64,000 nucleotides of DNA. Source: Geodermatophilus sabuli (lineage in GTDB: Bacteria; Actinomycetota; Actinomycetes; Mycobacteriales; Geodermatophilaceae). Shown in pieces: positions 16,516 through 25,084 of the stretch. Both the position numbers and the translations under genes were made by a program. Position 1 is the first letter of the stretch; the number at the start of each line of letters is the position of its first letter. The stretch covers positions 1-64,000 of the forward strand of contig NZ_OBDO01000017.1 of NCBI RefSeq assembly GCF_900215145.1, written 5' to 3'. The notes beneath the pieces are model-generated. The model was not told where the DNA came from. It was given only the letters and a program-made list of their open reading frames with translations, and made no database searches.

Positions 16516-17733
16516 TCACCGGGCCGGTCCCCGGCCCGACCAGGACCAGGCGTACTGCCCGTCGTCGGCGGCGACGCCGGCCTCGCCGAGGTCCAGCGGA
16601 CGGAAGGTGTCGACCATGACGGCGGTCTCGTCGAAGTACTCCACCCCGAGGGACCGTTCGACGGCGCCGGGCTGCGGGCCGTGGGAGTGCCCGCCGGGGT
16701 GCACGGAGATCGAGCCCTTGCCGATGCCCGAGCCCTTGCGCGCCTCGTAGTCGCCGTCGACGTAGAACATGATCTCGTCGGAGTCGACGTTGGAGTGGTA
16801 GTAGGGCACCGGCACCGCCAGCGGGTGGTAGTCGACCTTGCGCGGCACGAAGTTGCAGATCACGAAGTTGGTGCCCTCGAAGACTTGGTGCACCGGCGGG
16901 GGCTGGTGCACCCGGCCGGTGATCGGCTCGAAGTCGCGGATGTTGAACGCGTACGGGTACAGGTGCCCGTCCCAGCCGACCACGTCGAAGGGGTGCTCGG
17001 GCACGACGTGGACGGTGCCGGCCAGCCCGCCGGGCCCGCTGCCGCGGTGCTTGACGTACACCTCTGTGTCGCTGTCGCTGTCGGTGCCTTCCACCACCAG
17101 CGGCTCGGTGGGGCCGCGCAGGTCCCGCTCGCAGTAGGGCGCGTGCTCGAGGAACTGCCCGTACCTGCTCAGGTAGCGCTTGGGCGGGGCGATGTGGGAG
17201 TTGGCCTCGATGGCGTAGGTGCGCAGCGGCTCGCTCCCGGTGGGGATCCACCGGTGCGTGGTGGTCCGCGGGATGACGACGTAGTCGCCCTGCGCCACCT
17301 CCAGGACGCCGAACACCGTCTCGACGGTGGCCGCGCCGCGCTCGACGTAGACGCACTCGTCCCCGGTCGCGTTGCGGTAGTAGGGGCTGGGCAGGCTGGA
17401 CACCGCGTAGGAGATGCGGACGTCGGCGTTGCCGAGCACCAGCCGCCGCCCGGTGACCGGGTCGACGGCCTTGTGCTCCTCGCCGGGGAACAGGTCGTGC
17501 AGCTTCAGGTGACGGGGCACCAGCGGCGCGTTCGGGGTGAGCGACTGGTCGGGCAGCTGCCACGGGCGGGCGTCGACGATCGCCGACGGCACGCCGCGGT
17601 GGTACAGCAGCGAGGAGTCCGACGAGAAGCCCTCCTCACCGACCAGCTCCTCGTAGTAGAGACCGCCGTCGGGGCGGCGGTGCTGGGTGTGCCGCTTCGG
17701 CGGGACGCTGCCCACCTGCCGGTAGAACGCCAT
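16516..17733 (-). CDS. hmgA: Homogentisate 1,2-dioxygenase
   Basis: 405 residues, close to the 400-440 expected. It opens the aromatic ring of homogentisate to maleylacetoacetate using Fe(II). The cupin core shows the iron ligands: His and Glu in YYHSNVDSDEIMFY and the distal His in HPGGHSHGPQPG, and also GWDGHLYPYAFNI and EGTNFVICNFVPRK. Start ATG 17733 has AGGAGG upstream. It follows the flavin hydroxylase on the same strand, with a 28-bp palindrome in the gap. Neither maleylacetoacetate isomerase nor fumarylacetoacetase is adjacent; an FAH-family gene lies 27 kb away at 44369 in another operon. Confidence 0.93.
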   Translation of the reverse strand: MAFYRQVGSVPPKRHTQHRRPDGGLYYEELVGEEGFSSDSSLLYHRGVPSAIVDARPWQLPDQSLTPNAPLVPRHLKLHDLFPGEEHKAVDPVTGRRLVLGNADVRISYAVSSLPSPYYRNATGDECVYVERGAATVETVFGVLEVAQGDYVVIPRTTTHRWIPTGSEPLRTYAIEANSHIAPPKRYLSRYGQFLEHAPYCERDLRGPTEPLVVEGTDSDSDTEVYVKHRGSGPGGLAGTVHVVPEHPFDVVGWDGHLYPYAFNIRDFEPITGRVHQPPPVHQVFEGTNFVICNFVPRKVDYHPLAVPVPYYHSNVDSDEIMFYVDGDYEARKGSGIGKGSISVHPGGHSHGPQPGAVERSLGVEYFDETAVMVDTFRPLDLGEAGVAADDGQYAWSWSGRGPAR

Positions 17734-17752
17734 GGGAATGCCTCCTGCGGGG

Positions 17753-17780
17753 AGGGGCAGAAATGGCCATTTCTGCCCCT
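17753..17780. repeat. 28-bp perfect palindrome upstream of hmgA
   Basis: Every base pairs across the centre at 17766/17767. The core is AAATGGCCATTT, flanked by AGGGGCAG on the left and CTGCCCCT on the right. It occupies most of the 54-base gap between hydroxylase and hmgA, ending 20 bases before the hmgA start. It shares its core with the palindrome at 26546-26571. It could be an RNA hairpin, attenuator, mRNA processing site or REP-like element. Confidence 0.8.
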
Positions 17781-17787
17781 GGGTCGG

Positions 17788-19392
17788 TCAGGCGGGGACG
17801 GGGCTGGGGATCGCGCGGGTGAGCAGCCGGGCCACCGCCGGGGCGACGTCGGCGGCGCGGGTCAGGACGGCGGCGACGTGCGCGTCAGGGCGCAGCACCC
17901 AGAGCTCGTCCGTGCGGGTGCCGAGCGCCTCCCGCAGCACCGGCCCGGGGTCGAGGTCGCGGATGCGGTGCACCGCCACGGGCAGGTCGCCGAGAGCCGG
18001 GAGCACGGGGAGCTCCGCATCGTCCCCGACCAGCACGGTGACCCCCTCCCGAGCCAGCTGGCGCAGCCGGACGACGTCCGGACGGCCGGGCACGCTGACC
18101 GGGCAGTCGGGCACCAGGACGCCGGGCGCGGGGACGGGGACGTCGCCGCGGGCGGGCCGGCCCGGGAACGGACGGCGCTCGTCGCGGGTGGTCAGCGGCG
18201 AGTCGACGTACCAGAACGGTTCGGCCAGCCGGCCGGAGTCGACCTGCGCCCGCGCGGCCGGATCGGTCACCGCCCGCTCGAGGACGTCGCGACGGTGCCG
18301 GGCCTCGGCCTCGGTGCCCGGCACCAGGAACCGCATGGTGGCCCCGGTGACCTCGATGTTCTCCAGGGCAGCGGCGTGCCGCTCGTCGTGGTAGCTGTCC
18401 AGCAGCGACTCCGGCGCCCACCCGCGCCGGACGAAGGCGATCTTCCAGGCCGCGTTCTCGGCGTCGAGCACCCCGGAGTTCAGCCCGCGGGCGCCGAAGG
18501 GGGACACCAGGTGCGCGGCGTCACCGGCGACGAGCACCTTCCCGACCCGCATGCGGTCGACGACCCGGGAGTGGAAGCGGTAGACCGACTTCCACACGAC
18601 CTCGTAGGGCCGGTCGCCGATGACCTGGCGGATCCGGCGGTCCAGCCCGCCCGAGGCCTCCTCGGCGGCGAGGTCGAACTCCGGCGGTACCTGCCAGTCG
18701 ATGCGGAAGGTGGAGTCCGGGCAGGGGTGGATGAGCACCTGTCGGCCCGGGTTCCACTCGGGGTCGAAGTAGAACCGGCGCTCGGTCTCCCACCCGGGCA
18801 GGTCGGTGCGGATGTCGCAGATGAGGAAGTGGTCGTCGAAGGTCTCGCCCTCGAAGCGCAGCCCCAGGGCCGACCGCAGGTCGTCGCAGCGCGGCCCGGA
18901 ACAGGCCACCGCATAGCACCCCTGCACCTCGACGTCGCCGTCCCCGGTCGCGCAGGTCACGGTGACGCCTGCCTCGTCCTGGGCCAGGCCGGTGACCCGG
19001 GAGCCCCAGCGGACCTCGATCAGCGGCTGAGCGGCGATCGCGGCGTCCAGCAGCCGCTCGGTCTCGCACTGCGAGATGTTCACGAACGGCGGGAACGGCG
19101 AGCGGCCCCGGTCGGCGAACCGGAAGCTGAACAGCTCGCGGTCGCGGTGGAAGGTGCGCGCCGTCGTCCAGGTGACGCCGCGGCGGGCGACCTCGGCGCC
19201 GACGCCGACGGCGTCCCAGACGTCGAGGACGTCGCGCTGCTGGCAGATCGCCTTGCTGCCGACCGCGTCCCGTTCGGGGCGGCCGTCGAGGATGACCACG
19301 GGCAGGCCCCAGCGGGCCAGCAGCAGCGCGGTGGTCTGGCCGACCGGGCCGGCGCCCAGAACCAGCACGGGTGTGGTCCCGGAGACGCTCAT
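17788..19392 (-). CDS. FAD-dependent aromatic hydroxylase, probable homogentisate-forming
   Basis: 534 residues, a class A flavoprotein monooxygenase. The N-terminal dinucleotide loop LGAGPVGQTTALLLARWG, the CSGPRCDDLR segment and the GD motif GDAAHLVSPFGARGLNSG are present, with a C-terminal thioredoxin-like domain (about 420-534) as in the phenol-hydroxylase/MhpA group. Placement before hmgA suggests that it makes homogentisate, for example from 3-hydroxyphenylacetate, or acts on a related phenolic acid (inference). Its ATG overlaps the stop of the MBL gene by four bases (19389-19392), so the two are translationally coupled. Confidence 0.85.
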   Translation of the reverse strand: MSVSGTTPVLVLGAGPVGQTTALLLARWGLPVVILDGRPERDAVGSKAICQQRDVLDVWDAVGVGAEVARRGVTWTTARTFHRDRELFSFRFADRGRSPFPPFVNISQCETERLLDAAIAAQPLIEVRWGSRVTGLAQDEAGVTVTCATGDGDVEVQGCYAVACSGPRCDDLRSALGLRFEGETFDDHFLICDIRTDLPGWETERRFYFDPEWNPGRQVLIHPCPDSTFRIDWQVPPEFDLAAEEASGGLDRRIRQVIGDRPYEVVWKSVYRFHSRVVDRMRVGKVLVAGDAAHLVSPFGARGLNSGVLDAENAAWKIAFVRRGWAPESLLDSYHDERHAAALENIEVTGATMRFLVPGTEAEARHRRDVLERAVTDPAARAQVDSGRLAEPFWYVDSPLTTRDERRPFPGRPARGDVPVPAPGVLVPDCPVSVPGRPDVVRLRQLAREGVTVLVGDDAELPVLPALGDLPVAVHRIRDLDPGPVLREALGTRTDELWVLRPDAHVAAVLTRAADVAPAVARLLTRAIPSPVPA

Positions 19393-20351
19393 CCCTGCAG
19401 CTCGTCCCAGACCTGGCGGTCACGCTCGGCGGTCCAGATGACAGGGCGCTCGATGCCGGAGAGCTCGTCCCAGAGCCGCTGGACGTCGAAGGGCAGGCAG
19501 TGCTCGAAGATCGGCCACGAACCGTACTCCGGAGCCAGCGCGGCGTGCGTGGCCTCGAAAGCCTGCTTGAGGGTGCCGCCGGAGCGGTGCACGTCGCCGA
19601 CGGTGCGCTGCATGGTGAGCAGGAAGTCGCGGGTCTGCTCGATCGCGGCGTCCACCTCGTCGCGGCCGCGGGCGATCCTGCCGCGGCCGCCGACCAGCTG
19701 GCTGGCGCGCAGGGCCTTGATCCGGTCGAGCGTGCCGGCGGCCCAGTCGAAGTGGAACGCGTCGCCGGTGTAGAGGGCCGCCTGCGACTCGACGAGGTCG
19801 CCGGCGAAGACGATCTCCTGTTTGGGCAGCCAGGCGACGATGTCGCCCTCGGTGTGGCCGCGGCCGAGGAACTCCAGGACCAGCTCGCCGCGGTCCCCGC
19901 CCAGCTCGATGGTCAGCTTGTCGCGGAAGGTCATCGTCGGCCAGGTGAGCCCGGGGATGGACTCCGGCTCCTCGAACAGCCGCGGCATCCGCCCGTACTC
20001 GCTCTCCCAGTCCTGCTGGCCGCGCTCCTCGATGAGGTGCCTGGTCTGCTCGGAGCTGACGATCACCTCGGCGTCGAAGGCGCTGGCGCCCAGCACGCGG
20101 ACGGCGTGGTAGTGGCTGAGCACCAGGTACCGGACCGGCTTGTCGGTGTGCTCGCGCAGCTTGGCCAGCCAGCGGCGGGCGGCGACCGGGGTGGCCAGCG
20201 CCTCGAAGCAGACGAGGAAGTCCTCGCCCTCGATGGCGCCCAGGTTCGGGTCGCCCTCCGCGGTCAGCGCGTACACGCCGTCGGCGAGCACCTCGAGGGT
20301 CTGCTCCTTGACGCCGAGGTCGGCGGAGGAGGCGAAGGGCTTGGCTGCCAT
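19389..20351 (-). CDS. MBL-fold hydrolase with altered metal motif
   Basis: 320 residues from ATG 20351, which has GGGAGA upstream; the frame continues to 20441 without a better site. Metallo-beta-lactamase features: LSHYHAVRVLGASAF where HxHxDH is expected, GRGHTEGDIVAWLP for the third His region, and IVFAGDLVES for the bridging Asp. HYHAVR keeps two His but lacks the Asp-His that bind the second metal, so it is probably mononuclear or altered in chemistry. It is the first gene of the MBL-hydroxylase-hmgA-IclR operon. In aromatic pathways MBL proteins may open lactones or thioesters; the reaction here is unknown. Confidence 0.82.
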   Translation of the reverse strand: MAAKPFASSADLGVKEQTLEVLADGVYALTAEGDPNLGAIEGEDFLVCFEALATPVAARRWLAKLREHTDKPVRYLVLSHYHAVRVLGASAFDAEVIVSSEQTRHLIEERGQQDWESEYGRMPRLFEEPESIPGLTWPTMTFRDKLTIELGGDRGELVLEFLGRGHTEGDIVAWLPKQEIVFAGDLVESQAALYTGDAFHFDWAAGTLDRIKALRASQLVGGRGRIARGRDEVDAAIEQTRDFLLTMQRTVGDVHRSGGTLKQAFEATHAALAPEYGSWPIFEHCLPFDVQRLWDELSGIERPVIWTAERDRQVWDELQG

Positions 20352-20570
20352 GAGGGTCTCCCGGGCTGCGATGGTGTCCGATAAGAGAACTCGACGTTCG
20401 CTCAGCGACATCGACGGTACGGGGAGTGTGGTGGCGGACACAACCCTCGGGCGATGTCCCGCGGCGGGGGCGGCGGCCCGTCATGGACGGGGGGCCGAGG
20501 CGTCTGCACTGGTGTGACCACGACACCGATCCCGGACCCGAGGCCGGCCGGACCCGCGGGCGAGGCACCG

Positions 20571-20969
20571 ATGATCCGGATCCTGCTCGCCGACGACCAT
20601 CCCGTGCTGCGCCACGTGCTGGTGCCCCTCATCGCCGAGGCCGGTGACATGGCGGTCGTCGCCGAGTGCGAGTCCGGCGACGAGCTGCTCCACGAGGGGC
20701 TCCGGGTCCGCCCGGACGTGGTGCTGGTCGATCCGGAGTTGCCGGGGATGGACCCGCTGCAGGCGTCGTGCGAGCTGCACGAGCAGCTCCCGCGGGTGCG
20801 CGTCCTCGTGCACGCACGCTGCTTCAGCCTGGTCACGTTCTCCCGTGCGCAGCGCCTCGGTGCCGTGGGCTACCTGCTCAAGAGCGACGGCCTCGACGAC
20901 CTGCCCCGGCGCATCCGGGCGGTGGTGGGCGGGGCCACCGCGTGGACCCCTGGCGCCCCGGCGCGCTGA
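20571..20969 (+). CDS. Stand-alone response-regulator receiver protein
   Basis: 132 residues from ATG 20571 (GTG 20514 would add 19). A receiver with ADDHPVLRHVL, phospho-Asp in VLVDPELPGMDPL and Lys in YLLKSDGLDDLP. It resembles the receiver half of NarL/LuxR regulators, but the frame stops just where the helix-turn-helix would begin. The usual Ser/Thr after strand beta4 is replaced (LVHARC). It may be a truncated LuxR regulator or a single-domain receiver. No kinase is adjacent; the nearest is at 12761. It ends 13 bases from the convergent lutC stop. Confidence 0.75.
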   Translation: MIRILLADDHPVLRHVLVPLIAEAGDMAVVAECESGDELLHEGLRVRPDVVLVDPELPGMDPLQASCELHEQLPRVRVLVHARCFSLVTFSRAQRLGAVGYLLKSDGLDDLPRRIRAVVGGATAWTPGAPAR

Positions 20970-20982
20970 CCGGCCGGCGGCC

Positions 20983-21612
20983 TCACCCCATCAGCACGAC
21001 GACCAGCGTGCGGGGGCCGTGCACACCCTCGACCCGGGACAGCTCGATGTCGCTGGTCGCCGACGGGCCGCTCACCATGGTCAGGGGCGCGGTGGCGTCC
21101 AGCCGGGCCAGTGCCTCCGGCACGCCGCCCACCACCTGACCGGTCTCCACCACGCAGACCAGGCAGTCGGGCAGCAGCGACAGCGCCCGCCGCCCCGACC
21201 GCGCCCCGCCGTCGAGGACCAGCGTCCCGGTCTCGGCGACCGCGACGGCCACCCCCGTCACCGTGGCGGCGAACGCGGTGAGGCCGACCGCCGGGCGGCC
21301 GTCGTCCTCGCTGACGCCGTCGGGACGCCAGGCGGCGGGCAGCCCGGGCGCGACGACCACGCCGGCCGGCGCCCAGCCGACGCCGAGCCCGGCGTCCAGG
21401 GCCGCGGCGACCGTCGCGCCGACCGCCTCGGGGGAGCAGCGCAGGACGGTGGCCGCGTAGTCCTCGAGCCGGTCGGTGAGGACGTCGAGCAGCTCGGCGA
21501 CCGGCCGCCCGTCGGACCTCCGGTAGTGCCGGTGCACCTCCGGCGCCGGACGGCGGTCCGGCCCGAGCGCCGTCCGGATCCGGCCGAGCACCTCGTCGCG
21601 GGCGCCGGTCAT
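20983..21612 (-). CDS. lutC: Lactate utilization protein C (LUD domain)
   Basis: 209 residues. The LUD-domain signature VAVAVAETGTLVLDGG followed by LSLLPDCLVCVVETGQVV matches LutC/YkgG. With LutA and LutB it forms the iron-sulfur complex that oxidises L-lactate to pyruvate. The ATG overlaps the lutB stop (21609-21612), and it is the last gene of the LacI-lutA-lutB-lutC operon. Confidence 0.9.
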   Translation of the reverse strand: MTGARDEVLGRIRTALGPDRRPAPEVHRHYRRSDGRPVAELLDVLTDRLEDYAATVLRCSPEAVGATVAAALDAGLGVGWAPAGVVVAPGLPAAWRPDGVSEDDGRPAVGLTAFAATVTGVAVAVAETGTLVLDGGARSGRRALSLLPDCLVCVVETGQVVGGVPEALARLDATAPLTMVSGPSATSDIELSRVEGVHGPRTLVVVLMG

Positions 21613-23123
21613 CGTCCGTGCTCCCGCGCCCAGGCCTGCGTGAACGTCTCGCGGGGCGGCGTGGGCAGGTCGCGGCTGCGGGTCCACGCCGACGCCGGGG
21701 GCGGGAGCGCCACCGGCAGCGTGGGGCCTCCCCGGGAGAGGAACCGGCCGAGGCCCGCGGCCCGCTGGGCCAGCCGCCACAGCCACGGGGAGGACATCGC
21801 CCGGGACAGTGCGCGGAACGCCGCCGCCTCGGGCGTCGTCCGCTGCTGCGCCTCGACGTGCTCGGCGCGCAGGTGCACCAGGATCGACGGGATGTCGATG
21901 GCGACCGGGCAGGCGTCGTAGCAGGCGCCGCACAGCGACGAGGCGTACGGCAGCGATGCGTTGTCCTCCACCCCGGTCAGTTGTGGGGAGAGGACCGCGC
22001 CGATCGGTCCGGGGTACACCGACCCGTAGGCGTGCCCGCCGGCGCGCTCGTAGACCGGGCAGACGTTGAGGCACGCCGAGCAGCGGATGCAGTGCAGCGC
22101 CTCGCGGCCCACCTCGTCGGCGAGCACCGCCGTCCGCCCGTTGTCCAGCAGCACGAGGTGGAACTCCTGCGGGCCGTCGCCGGGCGTGACCCCCGTCCAC
22201 AGCGAGGTGTAGGGGTTCATCCGCTCGCCCGTGGAGGAGCGGGGGAGCAGCTGCAGGAACACCTCGAGGTCCTGCCAGGTCGGCACCAGCTTCTCGATGC
22301 CCATCACCGTGATCAGCGTCTGCGGGAGGGTGAGGCACATCCGCCCGTTCCCCTCGGACTCCACCACGGCGAGCGTCCCGGTCTCCGCGACGGCGAAGTT
22401 CGCCCCGCTGACCGCCACCCGCGCCCGCAGGAACCGCTCCCGCAGGTGCGCGCGGGCCGCCATGGCCAGCCGCCGCGGCTCGTCGGTGAGCTCGGCGGCG
22501 GCGCCGGGCTCGGCGAACTGCGGCATGGTGCGCAGGAAGATCTCCCGGATCTCGGCCCGGTTCTTGTGGATCGCCGGCACCAGGATGTGACTCGGCTCGT
22601 CCTCCCCGAGCTGGACGATGAGCTCCGCCAGGTCGGTCTCGTGCGCGGCGATGCCGGCCGCCTCCAGCGCCTCGTTGAGGCCGATCTCCTGGGTGGCCAT
22701 CGACTTGACCTTGACGACCTCGTCGGCGCCGGTCGCCCGGACCAGCCGGGTGACGATCTCGTTGGCCTCGGTGGCGTCCCGGGCCCAGTGCACGGTGCCG
22801 CCGCGCGCGGTGACCTGCTCCTCCAGCTGGACCAGCAGCTCGTCGAGGCGCGCCATCGTCGCCTGCTTGAGCGCCTTGCCGGCCTGCCGCAGCTCCTCCC
22901 AGTCGGGCACCTCGCCGACGACGGCGGCCCGCTTGGCGCGGATGGTCGACGTCGCGTGCCCGAGGTTGGCCCGCAGCTGACCGTCGCGCAGCGCGTCACG
23001 GGCGGCGTCGGGGAACGACCGGTCGCCGCGCAGGTGGCCCACTCCCCGGGGAGCCGTGGGGAGGCTGGGTCGTTGCGCCGTCGGGAGGCCGAGGAACGTC
23101 GGTGGGCGGGACGTGGCGGTCAT
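21609..23123 (-). CDS. lutB: Lactate utilization protein B (iron-sulfur, LUD domain)
   Basis: 504 residues. A LUD domain (about 60-300; VKVKSMATQEIGLNE, VAETGTLAVVESEGNGRMC) is followed by a two-cluster ferredoxin region: CIRCSACLNVCPVYERAGGH near 330 and CGACYDACPVAIDIP near 380, both with the CxxCxxCxxxCP pattern. This is the LutB/YkgF architecture and length. It overlaps lutA (ATGA, 23120-23123) and lutC by four bases each, a tightly coupled operon. Confidence 0.93.
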   Translation of the reverse strand: MTATSRPPTFLGLPTAQRPSLPTAPRGVGHLRGDRSFPDAARDALRDGQLRANLGHATSTIRAKRAAVVGEVPDWEELRQAGKALKQATMARLDELLVQLEEQVTARGGTVHWARDATEANEIVTRLVRATGADEVVKVKSMATQEIGLNEALEAAGIAAHETDLAELIVQLGEDEPSHILVPAIHKNRAEIREIFLRTMPQFAEPGAAAELTDEPRRLAMAARAHLRERFLRARVAVSGANFAVAETGTLAVVESEGNGRMCLTLPQTLITVMGIEKLVPTWQDLEVFLQLLPRSSTGERMNPYTSLWTGVTPGDGPQEFHLVLLDNGRTAVLADEVGREALHCIRCSACLNVCPVYERAGGHAYGSVYPGPIGAVLSPQLTGVEDNASLPYASSLCGACYDACPVAIDIPSILVHLRAEHVEAQQRTTPEAAAFRALSRAMSSPWLWRLAQRAAGLGRFLSRGGPTLPVALPPPASAWTRSRDLPTPPRETFTQAWAREHGR

Positions 23124-23893
23124 GCCGGCACCGCCGGGCGGGTGGCCTGGTGCGGGGTCACGGCCTGCTCCGTCGAGGCGAGGATCTCGGCCAGGTGCAC
23201 GGTGCGGGTGCCCGAGCGCAGCCGGGAGAGGCCGCCGCCGATGTGCATCAGGCAGGACGCGTCCCCGGCGGTGCACACCTCGGCGTGCGTGGACAGCACG
23301 TTGGCCATCTTGTCGGTGAGCATCGCGGTCGAGGTGTCGGCGTTCTTGACCGCGAACGTGCCGCCGAAGCCGCAGCACTGGTCGGCACCGGGCAGCTCCA
23401 CGAGCTCCAGCCCGCGGACGGCGCGCAGCAGCCGCAGTGGGCGGTCACCGACCCGCAGCAGGCGCAGCGAGTGGCAGGTCGGGTGGTAGGTGACCCGGTG
23501 CGGGTAGTAGGCGCCGACGTCGGTGACGCCGAGGACGTCGACCAGGAACTGCGACAGCTCGTACGTGCGCCCGGCCAGGGCCTCGGCGTCGGAGGCCAGC
23601 CCGTGCTCCCCGGCCCGCCGCAGCACCATGGCCTGCTGGTGGTGGATCGACGCCACGCAGGAGCCGGACGGCGCCACGACCGCCTCCGCACCGGCGAAGG
23701 CCCGCACGTGGTTGGCCACGACCGGCACCGCCTCGCGCCGGTAGCCGGTGTTGACGTGCATCTGCCCGCAGCAGGCCTGCCCCGGCGGGACGACGACCTC
23801 GTGGCCCAGCCGCTGCAGCAGCGTCGCCGTCGCGTGCGCGACCTGCGGCACCATCGTGTCGACCAGGCACGTCGCGAAGAGCGCGACCCTCAT
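23120..23893 (-). CDS. lutA: Lactate utilization protein A (Cys-rich CCG-domain)
   Basis: 257 residues. Two CCG domains, with motifs GQACCGQMHVNTGY and ADQCCGFGGTFAVKN plus YHPTCHS, match LutA/YkgE and the heterodisulfide-reductase-like cysteine-rich family that binds an iron-sulfur cluster. Its ATG overlaps the stop of the LacI gene by four bases. The location in a locus divergent from rhamnose genes fits use of L-lactate produced by the RhaW dehydrogenase domain. Confidence 0.92.
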   Translation of the reverse strand: MRVALFATCLVDTMVPQVAHATATLLQRLGHEVVVPPGQACCGQMHVNTGYRREAVPVVANHVRAFAGAEAVVAPSGSCVASIHHQQAMVLRRAGEHGLASDAEALAGRTYELSQFLVDVLGVTDVGAYYPHRVTYHPTCHSLRLLRVGDRPLRLLRAVRGLELVELPGADQCCGFGGTFAVKNADTSTAMLTDKMANVLSTHAEVCTAGDASCLMHIGGGLSRLRSGTRTVHLAEILASTEQAVTPHQATRPAVPA

Positions 23894-24921
23894 CTGTCCT
23901 CCCCGTCCCCGCCACCCGGGCGGCTGGTCCTGCTCGACTCGCGGACGACCAGGACCGGCTCGAACAGCGGCTGCTGGTGGTGGTGGCCCGCCCGGCTCTC
24001 GTCGAGCAGCAGCTCCGCGGCCCGCCGGCCGATCTCCTGACGCGGCTTGCGCACCGACGTCAGCGGGACGGCGGCGGCCGCGGCGAAGTCGATGTCGTCG
24101 TAGCCCACGATGGCGAACTCGCCGGGCACCCGGACGCCGCAGCGCACCATCTCCTGAAGCACGCCGAGCGCGATCAGGTCGTTCGCGCAGATCGCGGCCG
24201 TGGGACGCCGCGCCGCCGGGACCCCGAGGACCTGCGCGGCCGCCTCGCGCCCGCCGGCGACGGTGAGCTCCGCCGGGGACAGCACCGTCAGCTCGGCGTC
24301 CGGGGCCGCCCGGACCACCGCCTCGACGCCGGCGCGCCGCTCCTGGATCTGCGGCAGCCCCGACACGCCACCGACGAAGGCCAGCCGGCGGTGCCCCTCG
24401 GCCAGCAGGTGCTCGGCGGCCACGCGGCCACCCAGGACGTCGTCGGTCGCGACCGCGCACTGGTCGGCGTCCGGGGCCCGCCGGTCGACCAGCACCACCG
24501 GCACACCACGGGCGCGCAGCGCGTCCAGGCCGGGGCCGAGCTCGGCGGTGGGCGTGATGAGGACGCCCTGCACCCGCTGCTCGGCGAGCACGGCGAGATA
24601 CGCGGATTCCTTCTCCGGGCGGTCGTCGGAGTTGCACAGGATGAGTGCCAGCCCGGCGGCGTTGACGACGTCCTCCACCCCGCGGGCGACGTCGGTGAAG
24701 AACGGGTTGGCGATGTCGAGGACCACCAGCCCGACCGTGCGGCTGGAGCCGGCACGCAGCTGGCGGGCCGACTCGTTGCGCACGAAGCCGAGCTCGGCGA
24801 TCGCGTCGAGCACCCGCGTGCGGGTGGCGGAGCTGACCAGCTCCGGCCGGTTGAGGACGTTGCTGACCGTGCCCACCGACACACCCGCCCGCCCGGCGAC
24901 GTCCCGGATGCTGGCGGTCAG
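23890..24921 (-). CDS. LacI-family regulator of the rhamnose/lactate genes
   Basis: About 343 residues. Helix-turn-helix IRDVAGRAGVSVGTVSNVLNRP and a sugar-sensor domain (LVVLDIANPFFTDVARG, EGHRRLAFVGG, IVGYDDIDFAAA, LTSVRKPRQEIG). No ATG, GTG or TTG is well placed; a CTG at 24921 with GAGGAGG four bases upstream starts just before the conserved LTASIRDVAG. It heads the lut operon (ATGA overlap with lutA) and is divergent from the rha genes. The perfect operator at 25052-25069 suggests that it represses both directions until L-rhamnose or a metabolite binds (inference). Confidence 0.87.
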   Translation of the reverse strand: MTASIRDVAGRAGVSVGTVSNVLNRPELVSSATRTRVLDAIAELGFVRNESARQLRAGSSRTVGLVVLDIANPFFTDVARGVEDVVNAAGLALILCNSDDRPEKESAYLAVLAEQRVQGVLITPTAELGPGLDALRARGVPVVLVDRRAPDADQCAVATDDVLGGRVAAEHLLAEGHRRLAFVGGVSGLPQIQERRAGVEAVVRAAPDAELTVLSPAELTVAGGREAAAQVLGVPAARRPTAAICANDLIALGVLQEMVRCGVRVPGEFAIVGYDDIDFAAAAAVPLTSVRKPRQEIGRRAAELLLDESRAGHHHQQPLFEPVLVVRESSRTSRPGGGDGEDR

Positions 24922-25008
24922 CGGTCCTCCTCGGGCGCGGCGGACGGGCGCTGGTCGACGCGCGGTACGCGTCCGTCCCGCCGGCTGCGGAGCAGCCAGG
25001 ACCCGTCC

Positions 25009-25038
25009 TTGACGCATTCCTACCCCACGCCCTATGGT
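25009..25038 (+). promoter_or_regulatory. Promoter of the rhaM-rhaI-rhaEW-rhaB operon
   Basis: TTGACG (25009-25014), an 18-base spacer and TATGGT (25033-25038) form a plausible promoter. Transcription would start near 25045, just before the operator palindrome, so a bound repressor would block clearance. Confidence 0.6.
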
Positions 25039-25051
25039 GAGCGCCACACCC

Positions 25052-25069
25052 GGATGAAACGTTTCATCC
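25052..25069. promoter_or_regulatory. LacI-type operator of the rha/lut divergent region
   Basis: GGATGAAACGTTTCATCC is a perfect 18-bp palindrome with the central CG of LacI-family sites. It lies between the divergent LacI-lut and rha operons, just after the rha promoter. No other copy was noticed in the window. Confidence 0.75.
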
Positions 25070-25084
25070 ACTCCGGGAGGTCTC

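Noticed and set aside
20352-20570. Search for an operator of the hmg-linked IclR protein
   Set aside because: Only weak partial matches such as TTCTCTTATCGGACA; no repeat or clear palindrome that I could defend.
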